The notes under the pieces are model-generated. The model was given only the letters and a program-made list of their open reading frames with translations. It was not told where the DNA came from and did no database searches. This document shows positions 10,374 to 21,081 of a stretch of DNA of 64,000 nucleotides, in pieces. Source of the stretch: Nitrospirota bacterium (lineage in GTDB: Bacteria; Nitrospirota; Nitrospiria; Nitrospirales; Nitrospiraceae); the NCBI GenBank assembly GCA_040755395.1, contig JBFMAX010000001.1:310001-374000 (forward strand), written 5' to 3'. Positions within the stretch are counted from its first letter, which is position 1. Each line of letters begins with the position of its first letter. The position numbers and the translations under genes were made by a program.

Positions 10374-11090
10374 CTATTTCAGTTCGGCGCACGCCTTCGC
10401 TAGCTCTTGGTCGTTCATGTTCAGGATCTTGTTCCACTCCGCGTCGTAACGGCCTTCCTGGATTTCTTTGATCCGGCGGTCAAGCCGCTCCGGCTTCGGA
10501 GTGAAATGAGCGCCCTGAACGCGGCTGACGTAGAGTGCGACGAAATTCGGCGCGATGTCGGCGATGCAGACCGGCGCGCAGAGCCCGCACATGACGCAAT
10601 CCATGAACATCTCGGATACGCCTTTGAAATCGCCGAACACCGCCTTCCATACCCCCTCCCGAACATCGATTTTCTGAGGACAGGCTTCGGTGCAGGCGTT
10701 GCAGTTCCGGCAGAGGGGCGCTTCCGGGTAGAGATTGAAGAGGTCTTGCTTGGGGTCCTCTAGTTTGGTGATGTCGTAGGTGGCTTTCCGGGCTGGAAAC
10801 GGCGGCACCATGGAGAACGACATGCCGTCTTCGACCGCCGTCTGGCAGGCCAAACAGGTCTTCACCTTGGGGTCATCTTTCGTCCGATAATAGGTCGCGC
10901 ATGCGCCGCAGAAGCCGCCGAGACAGCCGGCTCCGCGGACGACTTCTTGTCCCGTATACCAGAGCGCCTTGATGACGGTGATTCCTTCCGGCACCTGATA
11001 CGTCTTGCCGGCGATCTCGACCGTCACCATTTTCGGCCGGAGGATTTCCTCCTGGTCGATGACGTTCTGGGTATCGTAATCGGCCGCCAT
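10374..11090 (-). CDS. frdB: fumarate reductase / succinate dehydrogenase iron-sulfur subunit
   Basis: 238 aa from ATG at 11090; a longer frame to 11177 only reads through a repeat. Order: a plant-type [2Fe-2S] domain with C56-L-G-G-F-C61-G-A-C64 and C79/C82, then two clusters with the 4Fe pattern, C127-R-N-C-N-A-C-T-E-A-C137-P and C165-V-M-C-G-L-C-A-P-V-C175. Textbook SdhB/FrdB has one [4Fe-4S] and one [3Fe-4S] site; here both motifs are full CxxCxxCxxxC, as in soluble heterodisulfide-reductase-like or rTCA-type subunits. Partner of the flavoprotein downstream. Confidence 0.85.
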   Translation of the reverse strand: MAADYDTQNVIDQEEILRPKMVTVEIAGKTYQVPEGITVIKALWYTGQEVVRGAGCLGGFCGACATYYRTKDDPKVKTCLACQTAVEDGMSFSMVPPFPARKATYDITKLEDPKQDLFNLYPEAPLCRNCNACTEACPQKIDVREGVWKAVFGDFKGVSEMFMDCVMCGLCAPVCIADIAPNFVALYVSRVQGAHFTPKPERLDRRIKEIQEGRYDAEWNKILNMNDQELAKACAELK

Positions 11091-11112
11091 CTTATCTCGA
11101 ACGATCACTTCA

Positions 11113-11193
11113 GACCGTGAAGCGTGATGCGTAACGCGTGACGGGTAACGAAATCCCTCGGATCTCCAACCCATCACGCATCACGTGTCACGC
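11113..11193. repeat. intergenic short-word hairpin between icd and frdB
   Basis: Words of the GCGTGATGCGTAACGCGTGACG type. CGTGATGCGT (11123-11132) pairs exactly with ACGCATCACG (11176-11185). It starts just past the icd stop. Confidence 0.65.
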
Positions 11194-12465
<1,272 letters not shown>

Positions 12466-12574
12466 CTCCTCACCTCTCCCTTGATGATTGAAGGATGTTT
12501 GTGGTGGCCTGAGCCCGATGTCCAATGCCAAGGTCGCCACAACCTCCCGCACCGGACCGCGAAGCTGTTGGTGT

Positions 12575-14821
12575 TCAACTCAGAGCATTCAAGGCCGACC
12601 CGGCCTTGAACCATCCGATCTGCTGCTCCGTCATGCTGTGGTTCGCCTGGATGGCGATCTCTGTTCCATCCGGCTTGTGGATGATCACCCGGACGGGCTT
12701 CCCCGGCGCCAGGTCCTTCAATCCCATGACGCTGATCCGATCGTTCTGCTCGATCTTGTCGTAATCGGCCGGGTCAGCGAACGTCAGCGGGAGAATCCCC
12801 TGTTTCTTCAAATTCGTCTCGTGGATGCGCGCGAAACTCTTGGTCAGCACCACCCGGACGTTCAGATAGCGGGGCGACATGGCCGCATGCTCGCGGCTGC
12901 TCCCCTCGCCGTAGTTCTCGTCGCCGACTACGACCGATCCGATGCCCTTCGCCTTGTAGCGTCGGGCGATCTGCGCGATCGTGAGCCCAGACTCGCCGGT
13001 CAGCACGTCGGTGCCCTTCCCCACCTCCGGGTAGAACGCATTGTTGGCGCCGAGGAACATGTTGTCGCTGATCTTGTCCAGGTGGCCGCGGTACTTGAGC
13101 CACGGACCGGCCGGCGAAATGTGATCCGTCGTCGTCTTTCCCTTCGTCTTGATCAACAGGGGCAGTTTGATAAAGTCCTGACCGTCCCAGCGCGGGAACG
13201 GCCGGAGCAACTGGAGCCGCTCGCTGTCGGGCGGAATGTCCACGGTGAGCGCCTCGCCGTCTTCAGCCGGCGGAACGTAGCCTTCTTCGCCTCTCGCAAA
13301 GCCCTTCGCCGGCAACTCTTCGCCCTGCGGAGGCTCGAACTTGAACTCTTTCCCGTCCGCCCCTTTCAGCGTTCCGCGTACCGGATCGAAGGTCAGATCG
13401 CCCGCGAAGGCATACGCCGTCACGACTTCCGGGCTCGCGAGGAACGACAGCGTCTCGTTGATGCCGTCGTTGCGGCCGGGGAAGTTCCGGTTGAACGAAC
13501 TGACGATCGAATCGGCCCGGCCTTTGACGGCGTCCGCCCGCTTCCACTGACCGATACAAGGACCGCAGGCATTGGCCAGGACGGTCGCGCCCATCTGCTC
13601 GAACGCCTCCATGAAGCCGTCCCGCCTCATCGTGTGGAAGATTCGCTCGGAGCCGGGCGTGACCAGGAACGCGGTCTTCGCCTTGAGCCCCGCCTTCAAG
13701 CCCTGGCGCGCGATGTGGGCCGAGCGGCTGATGTCCTCGTAGGACGAGTTGGTGCAACTGCCGATCAGCGCCGCTTTGAGTTCGACCGGATAGCCTTTTT
13801 CCCTGGCTTCCGCCGCCATCTTGGAGATCGGTCTGGCCAGGTCCGGCGTGTGCGGCCCGACGACGTGAGGCTCCAGCTTGGAGAGGTCGATTTCGACGAT
13901 CTGGTCGAAGTACTTCTCCGGCGACTGCAGCACTTCCGGATCGGCGGTGAGCAACTCGCGATTCGCCAGGGCCAGGTTCGCGATATCCGCCCGATCGGTG
14001 AGGTTCAAATAGGCCACCATCTTCTGGTCGAAGGGAAAGACCGAGGTCGTGGCGCCCAGCTCGGCGCCCATGTTGGTGATCGTGCCCTTGCCCGTGCAAC
14101 TGATCGTCTCGGCGCCGGGTCCGAAGTACTCCAGAATTTTGTTCGTGCCCCCCTTCACGGTGAGCAGGCCGCAGATGTACAGAATCACGTCCTTCGGGGA
14201 CGCCCAGCCGTTCAATTTGCCGGTCAGCCGGACACCGATCAGCTTCGGATGTAGCACTTCCCAGGGCAGCCCGGCCATGACCTCGCCCGCGTCGGCTCCG
14301 CCGACGCCGATCGCCAGCATGCCGAGACCGCCCGCGTTGGGCGTGTGGGAATCCGTCCCGATCATCAACCCGCCCGGGAACGCGTAGTTTTCGAGGACGA
14401 CCTGGTGGATGATGCCAGCGCCGGGCTTCCAGAATCCGATCCCGTACTTCTTCGCGGCCGAGGCGAGGAAGTTATAGACCTCCCGGTTTTCGTCCATCGC
14501 GCGCAGCAGGTCTTTCTGCGAGCCGACTTCCGCCCGAATCAGGTGGTCGCAATGGATCGTGCTGGGCACGGCGACCTTCTTCTTGCCGGCCTGCATGAAC
14601 TGCAGCATGGCCATCTGCGCCGTCGCGTCCTGCATCGCGACCCGATCCGGCCGCAACGCCAACATGGCCTTGCCCCGTTCCCACACCTGCGTGTCGAAAT
14701 TGTCGGCGTGCGACACGAGAATCTTTTCCGTCAGCGTGAGCGCGCGGCCGAACTTCTTCCGCGCCTTGGCCAGCTTCTCCGGCATCGACGCATACAGTGT
14801 TTTGGCTATTTCCAGCGACAT
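12575..14821 (-). CDS. acn: aconitate hydratase
   Basis: 748 aa from ATG at 14821 (GAGGAGTTCC upstream). [4Fe-4S] cluster cysteines are visible in '[11 protein letters not shown]' (near 380) and '[12 protein letters not shown]' (near 445). '[24 protein letters not shown]' (near 168) and '[19 protein letters not shown]' (near 655, swivel domain) are also present. Length and motif set match the mitochondrial-type aconitase. It isomerises citrate and isocitrate; in the rTCA cycle it converts isocitrate to citrate for ATP-citrate lyase, whose genes lie immediately upstream. Confidence 0.95.
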   Translation of the reverse strand: MSLEIAKTLYASMPEKLAKARKKFGRALTLTEKILVSHADNFDTQVWERGKAMLALRPDRVAMQDATAQMAMLQFMQAGKKKVAVPSTIHCDHLIRAEVGSQKDLLRAMDENREVYNFLASAAKKYGIGFWKPGAGIIHQVVLENYAFPGGLMIGTDSHTPNAGGLGMLAIGVGGADAGEVMAGLPWEVLHPKLIGVRLTGKLNGWASPKDVILYICGLLTVKGGTNKILEYFGPGAETISCTGKGTITNMGAELGATTSVFPFDQKMVAYLNLTDRADIANLALANRELLTADPEVLQSPEKYFDQIVEIDLSKLEPHVVGPHTPDLARPISKMAAEAREKGYPVELKAALIGSCTNSSYEDISRSAHIARQGLKAGLKAKTAFLVTPGSERIFHTMRRDGFMEAFEQMGATVLANACGPCIGQWKRADAVKGRADSIVSSFNRNFPGRNDGINETLSFLASPEVVTAYAFAGDLTFDPVRGTLKGADGKEFKFEPPQGEELPAKGFARGEEGYVPPAEDGEALTVDIPPDSERLQLLRPFPRWDGQDFIKLPLLIKTKGKTTTDHISPAGPWLKYRGHLDKISDNMFLGANNAFYPEVGKGTDVLTGESGLTIAQIARRYKAKGIGSVVVGDENYGEGSSREHAAMSPRYLNVRVVLTKSFARIHETNLKKQGILPLTFADPADYDKIEQNDRISVMGLKDLAPGKPVRVIIHKPDGTEIAIQANHSMTEQQIGWFKAGSALNALS

Positions 14822-14833
14822 GGAACTCCTCTC

Positions 14834-14903
14834 AGCTAAGAGCGAATAGCTCATAGCAAGCAGCCAAAAGCTATTCGCTGTTTGCTATTCGCTACTTGCT
14901 ATT
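14834..14903. repeat. intergenic short-word hairpin between aclA and acn
   Basis: AGCGAATAGC (14841-14850) is the exact complement of GCTATTCGCT at 14870-14879 and again at 14884-14893. The words repeat with small variations (AGCTCATAGC, AGCAAGCAGC). It fills the whole junction and ends at the aclA stop. Confidence 0.65.
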
Positions 14904-16725
14904 TCAGAGGCGGCACCTCGCGCCGCTTCGGCGCGGCATAGTTGACCAGATAATCGAAGAGCCGGATCAGCCGGCTCTCCTGGCGCTTCTGATCGACCCA
15001 ATGCCCGATCAGGCCGATCGTCCGAGCCAGGATGAAGAAGCCGTTCAGGCTGTCCACCGGGAAGCCCAGATCCACGAGCACGGCCGCCATCGTGCCGTCC
15101 ACGTTCAGGATCAGGTTCTCTTTTTTCGCCGAGGTCACCTTTTCGACCTCCAAGGCGAAGTCCAAGTGCGGCGTTTTGATGCCGAGGCTCTTGACGTATC
15201 CGACCAATTCCTTCACCCGCTTATCCGGGTTTCGCACGCTCTTCACGCGATGGCCGATGCCGGGAACCGGGCCGACATTTTGCTTCATGTACGAAAGGAA
15301 CTCGTCCACCGTCATCTTGTTGTCCACCGCGTATTTGAAGTAACGCCCGGCGTCGGTGACGGCGCCGCCGAATCGAGGCCCGATCATGATCAACCCGGCC
15401 GCGACCGCCTGCGACATGCCGATGCCGGCGCAGGCCGCGATGATCGTGGCGAGCGCGCCGCTCACGCAGGGACCGTGGTCGGCGGACAACATGATGATCC
15501 GCTTGATGATCTCCGCTTCCTGCTTGGAGATAAGCCGCTTGTCCCACAGGAGACCGATAATGTGGGGAATATCGTAACCTTTGTTGATCAATTCCGAGGC
15601 AGGATAGCCGTCGTACAGCGGTTCATCGCCGCGATCGTCGCTGATCGTGGTCTTGATCAGCGGCGCCACCATGACTTCGCCGGTCTTCATGGCTTCGTCG
15701 ACGGTCTTGGGGAGCTTCGGGAGATCGGCCGGGCTCAAGTCGGGGATCGGCACGACCTGCCCTGTCCTGACGAACTCTTCGTACACTTCCTTGATGGACG
15801 GACCCAAGGCGCCGAAGGTCGGCGGGACGATCGCACCGGCCTTCTTGAGCGCTTCGGACTTCGAGCGGGCCGACCCTTCGCCTTTCAGCCCCTCTTTTGC
15901 CCCGGCGTGGCCGAACTTCATGCCCTTGGGCAGGCTTTCCTGGCAGAAACCCGACACCACCGCCAGGAGTTTGATCCGCCGCTTCTTCGCGCCGTACCAC
16001 TCGGCCGCCCGCTCTTCCAAATCGCCGCCCATCTCCCCTACGATCACGACCGCCTTCGTCTGAGGATCCTGTTCGAACATTTCCAAATACGTGACGTAAT
16101 CCGTACCGGGATAGGCGTCGCCGCCGATGCCGATCGCGGTAGTGATGCCGTCCGCGAACTGGGAACAGATCCAGATGATCTCGTTCGAGAGCCCGCCGGA
16201 TTTCGTGATGACGCCGAAAGAGCCTTCGCGATAGAGCTTGCAGGCGACGAGGTTGTCGAACGCGCCGCCGATGACGCCGAGCCGGCAGGCGCCCGCCGAA
16301 ATGATGCCGATCGAGGAGGGTCCGTTGAAGATCTTGCCCAGCTTGACCGCGTGACGGCCGAGCAGCTTCGCGTCCTTCTCAGGCACGCCTTCCGTGATCA
16401 TCGACACGAGCTGAATCCTCGGATCGTTGAGCGCCTCCATTCCCGCGGCAAGCGCCCGGTCGGCGCCGATATAAACGAGACTCGTGTTGATCTGCGGATG
16501 GTTGGCGGTCGCCTCCGCGACGCTCTTGTAGACCGGAATCGTCAACAGACCGCCGCCGTAAGGCACCTCGTTGGTCTTGCCCGCGTCCGGCGGATACACA
16601 AATGCGTCCACGTTGAGCGGGCGCTTGATCATGTAACAGAACTCGGCCATGCGGCGTGCGGCGTTCAAGCCCGCAGCTCCACCCTGGATCACCACCCGGG
16701 TGTCTTTGTTCGCAAGAATACTCAT
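14899..16725 (-). CDS. aclA: ATP-citrate lyase, large subunit (AclA: SCS-alpha plus citrate-synthase-like)
   Basis: 608 aa from ATG at 16725. The first 320 residues resemble succinyl-CoA synthetase alpha (VVIQGGAAGLNAARRM; the phospho-His motif MKFGHAGAKEG near 275). The C-terminal 270 residues resemble citrate synthase (SADHGPCVSGALATIIAACAG; 'GPVPGIGHRVKSVRNPD'; 'NLILNVDGTMAAVLVDLGF'). With AclB it performs the ATP- and CoA-dependent cleavage of citrate to acetyl-CoA and oxaloacetate, the signature step of the rTCA cycle. The gene follows aclB and precedes aconitase on the same strand. Confidence 0.95.
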   Translation of the reverse strand: MSILANKDTRVVIQGGAAGLNAARRMAEFCYMIKRPLNVDAFVYPPDAGKTNEVPYGGGLLTIPVYKSVAEATANHPQINTSLVYIGADRALAAGMEALNDPRIQLVSMITEGVPEKDAKLLGRHAVKLGKIFNGPSSIGIISAGACRLGVIGGAFDNLVACKLYREGSFGVITKSGGLSNEIIWICSQFADGITTAIGIGGDAYPGTDYVTYLEMFEQDPQTKAVVIVGEMGGDLEERAAEWYGAKKRRIKLLAVVSGFCQESLPKGMKFGHAGAKEGLKGEGSARSKSEALKKAGAIVPPTFGALGPSIKEVYEEFVRTGQVVPIPDLSPADLPKLPKTVDEAMKTGEVMVAPLIKTTISDDRGDEPLYDGYPASELINKGYDIPHIIGLLWDKRLISKQEAEIIKRIIMLSADHGPCVSGALATIIAACAGIGMSQAVAAGLIMIGPRFGGAVTDAGRYFKYAVDNKMTVDEFLSYMKQNVGPVPGIGHRVKSVRNPDKRVKELVGYVKSLGIKTPHLDFALEVEKVTSAKKENLILNVDGTMAAVLVDLGFPVDSLNGFFILARTIGLIGHWVDQKRQESRLIRLFDYLVNYAAPKRREVPPLK

Positions 16726-16744
16726 CGGGATCTCCACTGTGTAG

Positions 16745-16828
16745 AAAATAGCAGTCAGCTATCAGCCGTCAGGTTCACCCTCACGCTCCCCTCCCCCTTC
16801 AAGGGGGAGGGTCTCGGGGAGGGGGGTT
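16745..16828. repeat. short-word repeat plus C/G-rich palindrome
   Basis: AGCAGTCAGCTATCAGCCGTCAG words, then CCTCCCCCTT-C-AAGGGGGAGG (16790-16810). Belongs to the short-word and REP-like classes seen elsewhere. Confidence 0.5.
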
Positions 16829-16874
16829 TTCATGCTGCAGGGTGAGCCAAGGGCTCATGAAGACTTCTTAAAAA

Positions 16875-16970
16875 CCGTGACGGGTCACGAGTGATGAGTG
16901 ACGGGCGGAAGAGACGGAACGTCTACTCCAGCGCTTTCCACTACCACTCATCACGCGTCACGCATCACTT
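16875..16970. repeat. intergenic short-word hairpin between aclB and aclA
   Basis: GTGATGAGTG (16891-16900) pairs exactly with CACTCATCAC (16945-16954). Surrounding words are CGTGACGGGTCACGAG and GCGTCACGCATCAC. It overlaps the last codons of aclB. Confidence 0.6.
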
Positions 16971-18164
16971 GTTTTGGAGCGCCATGTCGACGATATCGGT
17001 CAGCGGCGTGTGGCGGTCGAACACGTGGATGTCGAACCCTTCGTCCTTCAACGCGCGCATCGCGTCGAGCCCCTCTTTCTCGCGGGGCCCGCCGCGGCGG
17101 ACCCAGATTTTCACCCCGTTCAACTTGCCTTCGGCCTTCGCCTTCCGGAACCCGGCGATGATGCCGCCGAACGTCTTCTTGACGTCGGTGAAGTTCGCGA
17201 TCGCGCCGCCCACGATGATGTTCTTGATGCCGGGCAAGGAACAGACTTTTTCCGTGAGGACTTCGACGGCCCAGTCCGGCGGATCGCCGGAATATTCGGC
17301 GTAGTTGGCCAGTTTTCCGCCGCGGGCGACCACGGCATCCGAATAGTAGACGCTCGCCCCGCCGCCGGCCGGCAACATAGCGGTATCGCCTCCGGGAATC
17401 TCGATGAATTTCACCGAACCCTTGATCTTGGCGTCCACCGCCATCACTTCCAATTCGTTCTTCGTATACGGGCGTCCGAATTCCGCGGCGAATTGGAAAT
17501 TCCAATCGGGATGTCTGAACTTGGCGTCCCCGTCGAGCAGAGTCACCGCGTCGAGCGCGACGAATTCGCCGTCGCTTTCCCGCACCACGACCGGATTCAC
17601 CTCGAGGTATTGCGCATCTTCGTTGTCGAAGCAGGCAAACAACTTACCGGCGAAATCGGCGACTTTCTTCGCGAGATCTCCCGTGAAACCGGCTTCCTTG
17701 GCCAGCTTCTCGAGCGCATCACGGGGGGGCGTCGTCCCGATTTCGACCGAGAGCCGCTTCACCCGATCCCAATTCGATTCCACCTCGATTCCGCCGCAGT
17801 TCGCGACGAGAATATCGGCGCCCTCGCGGGTGGATTTCACCGCCACATAATATTCCTCCTTGTGAGGAATCATTTCCGACACGATGACTTGGGACACCGT
17901 GAGGCTGCCCACCTGGCGTCCCAACATCTCCTTGGCGGCCGCCTCCGCACCGTGGAGATCGAGGCCGACTTTCACGAGCCCGAGCTTGAAGCGGGAGCCG
18001 AGCGCTTCGTGAGCCTTGACGACCAGTTTCGATTTCTTGAGCCAGTCATTGGCCTGGCCGAGCTTGGCCAGCTCGTCAACCGAGGTGACAACGACATAGT
18101 TGGGAACCGAAATGCCCCACTTCTTCATCAGCCCCATTCCCGGGCCCTCGAGCACTTTAGCCAT
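16965..18164 (-). CDS. aclB: ATP-citrate lyase, small subunit (AclB: SCS-beta-like)
   Basis: 399 aa. ATP-grasp-type protein related to succinyl-CoA synthetase beta (LVVKAHEALGSRFKLGLVKVGLD near 47; 'AQYLEVNPVVVRESDGEFVALDAV' near 184; 'MLPAGGGASVYYSDAVVARGG' near 262; 'NIIVGGAIANFTDVKKTFGGII' near 316). It supplies the nucleotide-binding half of the two-subunit ATP-citrate lyase. It is the first gene of the acl-acn-icd-frd run, with a candidate promoter at 18210-18238. The two-subunit arrangement is that of Chlorobi, Aquificales-like and Nitrospira rTCA bacteria. Confidence 0.95.
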   Translation of the reverse strand: MAKVLEGPGMGLMKKWGISVPNYVVVTSVDELAKLGQANDWLKKSKLVVKAHEALGSRFKLGLVKVGLDLHGAEAAAKEMLGRQVGSLTVSQVIVSEMIPHKEEYYVAVKSTREGADILVANCGGIEVESNWDRVKRLSVEIGTTPPRDALEKLAKEAGFTGDLAKKVADFAGKLFACFDNEDAQYLEVNPVVVRESDGEFVALDAVTLLDGDAKFRHPDWNFQFAAEFGRPYTKNELEVMAVDAKIKGSVKFIEIPGGDTAMLPAGGGASVYYSDAVVARGGKLANYAEYSGDPPDWAVEVLTEKVCSLPGIKNIIVGGAIANFTDVKKTFGGIIAGFRKAKAEGKLNGVKIWVRRGGPREKEGLDAMRALKDEGFDIHVFDRHTPLTDIVDMALQNK

Positions 18165-18209
18165 AAGCTGCGACTCCTTTTGCCAGCATCAGAAAACCAG
18201 CGGGGGGCT

Positions 18210-18238
18210 AGGGTAGCGGAATCTCGTACCGGCCTCAA
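18210..18238 (-). promoter_or_regulatory. candidate promoter of the rTCA gene cluster
   Basis: On the minus strand TTGAGG (18233-18238), a 17-bp spacer and TACCCT (18210-18215), about 46 bp before the aclB start. Weak -10, reasonable -35 and spacing. Confidence 0.4.
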
Positions 18239-18390
18239 TCCTCCAAAGGGCCTACCGAACGGGCTCAGAAGTCCTACCCGCCTCCTGACCAGCCGGGGAG
18301 ACCGCTAAGTTATTGAATTCCTAAGGCAGGGGAATGAAGAGTCTAAGGAAGTTGGCTCGGCGTAGTCAAGGAGGAAATTCGAGGAGAAAT

Positions 18391-19227
18391 TTACGACAGG
18401 TTTTTTCGCTGACACGAGGGACAATAGAAGGAACTGCGTTCGCCTCGCAATCGCCTGATACGTCGGCCGCAGCCGTTCGGGCAAGGCTGGCCTTCCTTCC
18501 CGTACACAAGATGTCGCTGCTTGTACCGTCCCTCTGTTCCATCCGGGGCAAAGAAATCCCGCACGCTGGAGCCCCCATATCTGATAGCCTCTTCCAGCAC
18601 TTCCCGCACGGTTCGATACAACCGCTCGGCGGCAGGCCTGCGCAGCCGGTTGGCAGGTCGATAGGGGTGAAGGCCGGCACGAAACAAGATTTCGTTCGCA
18701 TAGATGTTGCCGATGCCGGCAATCACCTGCTGGTGCATCAAAAGCGGCTTGAGCCGCCCGCGGCGAGCGTGCAGGAGACGAACGAACTCTTCCTTCGTCA
18801 TGTCCAGAGGATCGAGGCCAAACCGCCTGGCGATGAAGCGGTCCAGCCCTTGTCGATCCAACAAGTAGATCCTTCCGAACCGCCGGGGATTCCAGTAGCG
18901 CACCTCTGGCTCCGCTCCATCGTCCAAATACAGCGTGAAATGGGTATGCTGGGGAAACCGTTGGCCGGATGTCCTGAACAGGAAGCGCCCGGTCATCCCG
19001 AGCTCCCCGACGATGTACCGAGTTTCCTGACCGCGCGACAACGAAAACACCACGCTTTTGCCTCTCCGTTCCACCGCGGTAATCCGGGCGCCGCGATACC
19101 ATCCTACCGTGGACAAGCCTTCCCGCACGATGTCCGCGCGGCCCACCCAACAGTCCTTGACGCTGGCGCCTACGATCCGGCTTCGGAGTTGACAGGCGGC
19201 GACTTCCGCTTCCGGCAGTTCAGGCAT
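18391..19227 (-). CDS. mutM: formamidopyrimidine-DNA glycosylase
   Basis: 278 aa. It starts with the catalytic MPELPEAE (P2, E3) and has the conserved basic 'ERRGKSVVFSL' near residue 55, the H2TH region 'LLHARRGRLKPLLMHQQVIAGIGNIYANEILFRAGLHP' near 150-187 and a C-terminal zinc finger. It removes 8-oxoguanine and Fapy lesions and nicks the abasic site. The zinc finger reads C-P-N-G-C...C-P-S-C, so the first knuckle is Cx3C instead of the usual Cx2C. It stands alone on the minus strand with a phosphatase gene upstream. Confidence 0.95.
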   Translation of the reverse strand: MPELPEAEVAACQLRSRIVGASVKDCWVGRADIVREGLSTVGWYRGARITAVERRGKSVVFSLSRGQETRYIVGELGMTGRFLFRTSGQRFPQHTHFTLYLDDGAEPEVRYWNPRRFGRIYLLDRQGLDRFIARRFGLDPLDMTKEEFVRLLHARRGRLKPLLMHQQVIAGIGNIYANEILFRAGLHPYRPANRLRRPAAERLYRTVREVLEEAIRYGGSSVRDFFAPDGTEGRYKQRHLVYGKEGQPCPNGCGRRIRRLRGERSSFYCPSCQRKNLS

Positions 19228-19268
19228 GAAGATACAGGGGGACGCAGCCCCGGCGGGAAGACGACACG

Positions 19269-19733
19269 TTACAAGGGGCGCCGGGCGGGATCGGCCGGCA
19301 TATCGTACGGTTCGGTCGACTGTTTGTGTTTCTGCCGCATGCGCTGCACTTCCCGAATGGTCTCCTCGAGGTTAGGGATCGGCGCCGCACCCGGACGTCG
19401 CGCCGACACAAGCTTCACCGCGTCTTCATAGGTCATGCGTTCCACACAGCAGAGATAGGCGATGGCCACCGATACCGAACGTCCCATTCCCGCCCGGCAG
19501 CAGACCATCACACGCCCCGACGGCGCGTGCCGCTCCAGCCACTCCACAGCATGTTGCAGATCGAGCGGATCGACGGCCGCAAACTCTTTCAATGGGATCA
19601 CATGGTACGAAACCCACGGCGGCGGCTGAACCTGGTATTCGCCGGCCACCAACAAGAGCCCGCTCACAAACGGCGCCGGTTCGCGCGCATCGTCGCTGTT
19701 CCCGACCAGCAATGAATCCGTAATGAAGTGCAT
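19269..19733 (-). CDS. dual-specificity / tyrosine phosphatase family protein
   Basis: 154 aa. The CX5R active-site loop is C-R-A-G-M-G-R-S near residue 78, preceded by V-M-V-C where most family members have a histidine. A general-acid region is plausible around 'LKEFAAVDPLDLQ' near 49-60. Length and the 'MTYEDAVKLVSARRPGAAPIPNLEETI' helix match small dual-specificity phosphatases. Substrate unknown. It lies 41 bp upstream of mutM on the same strand and may be co-transcribed. Confidence 0.8.
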   Translation of the reverse strand: MHFITDSLLVGNSDDAREPAPFVSGLLLVAGEYQVQPPPWVSYHVIPLKEFAAVDPLDLQHAVEWLERHAPSGRVMVCCRAGMGRSVSVAIAYLCCVERMTYEDAVKLVSARRPGAAPIPNLEETIREVQRMRQKHKQSTEPYDMPADPARRPL

Positions 19734-19988
19734 AGGCCCTAAAGGTATCGAGAGGGAGTTCCTCCGTCAAGGTGTTTGCGGGAACCTCGAGTAGAAAACA
19801 TACACCATCACTATCCGGAACGAAAAGATAGACAATCTGCTTCCAACCGTCCGGATAGTGAGGCGGCGGGCCTGGTTGGAAATGGTCAGGAGACGGCCTT
19901 GAACACGTTGCAGTCTTGTGGCAATGGCCGCTATACTCGTATCACTGACGCAGCCAAGGCTGCGGTTCTTCAGGAGGATCACACCAGA

Positions 19989-20348
19989 ATGACGAAGCCG
20001 TCCGTTGAAGAAGTCGAATCACGGCTGGCCGGAGTCCGGTGCGCGATTTGTAAGGGGAGTCGGTTCATGATCGACCGCCGCACGATGCAGCCGGACGGAG
20101 AATGGAAAGGCGTGTGCACCGCTTGCCGGTACACATTCCCGGTCTATACGGACATGGAATTCTACCTGCGCACCCAGCCGGACATCCCATACCGCCTCAA
20201 GGAGATGTCCTGTCCTTCATGCCGGCAGCGCGGCGTGAACTTGGATTTTCGAGCGACCCTGTCGGTACGGGAGGCCGTCTACTTCCTGACCTGTTCCGCC
20301 TGCAAACACCGATTCCCCGAAAAGTCATCGTTGGAAGCGTTCGAGTAG
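19989..20348 (+). CDS. four-knuckle zinc-ribbon hypothetical protein
   Basis: 119 aa from ATG at 19989, preceded by CAGGAGGATCACACCAGA. Four CxxC pairs, C-A-I-C near 18, C-T-A-C near 43, C-P-S-C near 75 and C-S-A-C near 102, make two tandem zinc ribbons of similar design (each ending in '.RF/YTFP' or 'HRFPEK'). This duplication suggests a nucleic-acid- or protein-binding adaptor. No catalytic motif. A small acidic protein is encoded 35 bp downstream. Confidence 0.75.
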   Translation: MTKPSVEEVESRLAGVRCAICKGSRFMIDRRTMQPDGEWKGVCTACRYTFPVYTDMEFYLRTQPDIPYRLKEMSCPSCRQRGVNLDFRATLSVREAVYFLTCSACKHRFPEKSSLEAFE

Positions 20349-20383
20349 CCCCTCCCCTCCCCGGTTTGGTGTATACTGAAGCC

Positions 20384-20575
20384 ATGAAGGAACCCCAATC
20401 GCCTCCCCCAAAGCCCGCCGATGCCCCCGAACCAGATCAGCCCAAGGCGCGGAAGGAGATTCCTCTGGTTTCCGTTCCCAATGACCGGGATTTGATCGCC
20501 GAGGAAATGGCTGAGCTGTTCGAGGAAGACAAGGTCCGACACGAGCACGGCTCTTCCGAGCCGGAAGCGGATTAA
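20384..20575 (+). CDS. small acidic, Pro-rich hypothetical protein
   Basis: 63 aa. The N-terminal half is proline-rich (QSPPPKPADAPEPDQPK), the C-terminal half acidic and helical (DLIAEEMAELFEEDK). TATACT lies at 20372-20377, only 6 bp before the ATG, so the message may be nearly leaderless. No family recognised. It lies just after the zinc-ribbon gene and could be co-transcribed. Confidence 0.6.
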   Translation: MKEPQSPPPKPADAPEPDQPKARKEIPLVSVPNDRDLIAEEMAELFEEDKVRHEHGSSEPEAD

Positions 20576-20715
20576 CCGCAGAGGCCCTCAGCAATCGGCC
20601 GTCAGCTTTCAGCGGATCACCAGCCGGCATTTCAATCACCTACGACGAACGCGGAATGCTGAACTGGCGTGGTAAGTCAGCGGCCTCGGCGAGTTGCCGC
20701 CCTATCAACCGGCCA

Positions 20716-21030
20716 TCATGCGGCGTCCAGCGGTGAAATACGTTCAATCTTGCTTTTCGCGTTTCTGGACGCCTCCCAGAGATCAACGGCCCGTTGGGCG
20801 TTCAACCAAAATTCCGGGGTATTGCCAAACAGTCGAGCCAGACGTAGCGCCATCTCGGGACTCACGGCCCGTCGTTCCCGAAGCACTTCATTGACGGTCT
20901 GACGCGACACCCCGAGAGCCCTGGCAAAACTCGATACGGTCAGCCCGTAGTCCGGCAAGAAATCCTCTCGCAGCATCTCGCCCGGATGGGTGGGCCGCAC
21001 TTTCCGCGACCCTTTACTGGGAATGCTCAT
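20716..21030 (-). CDS. higA: HigA-family antitoxin (XRE-type), apparently without toxin
   Basis: 104 aa. An HTH_XRE domain occupies residues 35-80 (SSFARALGVSRQTVNEVLRERRAVSPEMALRLARLFGNTPEFWLNAQ), and the 'HPGEMLREDFLPDYGLTVS' lead-in is the HigA/VapI addiction-module hallmark. In a normal higBA locus the toxin of about 90 aa precedes the antitoxin. Here the 350 bp upstream contain no HigB-like frame, only an inverted repeat and AT-richer DNA. It is probably an orphan antitoxin or a stand-alone repressor. Confidence 0.85.
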   Translation of the reverse strand: MSIPSKGSRKVRPTHPGEMLREDFLPDYGLTVSSFARALGVSRQTVNEVLRERRAVSPEMALRLARLFGNTPEFWLNAQRAVDLWEASRNAKSKIERISPLDAA

Positions 21031-21081
21031 GTGACACCTCGTCTCAACCCGGATTCCGCAGTTGGTCTTGTTGGGTCGAGG

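Noticed and set aside
14896-16845. 649-aa open frame on the + strand
   Set aside because: Antisense shadow of aclA; composition is Arg/His/Asp-rich, as is usual for such shadows, and there is no ribosome-binding site.
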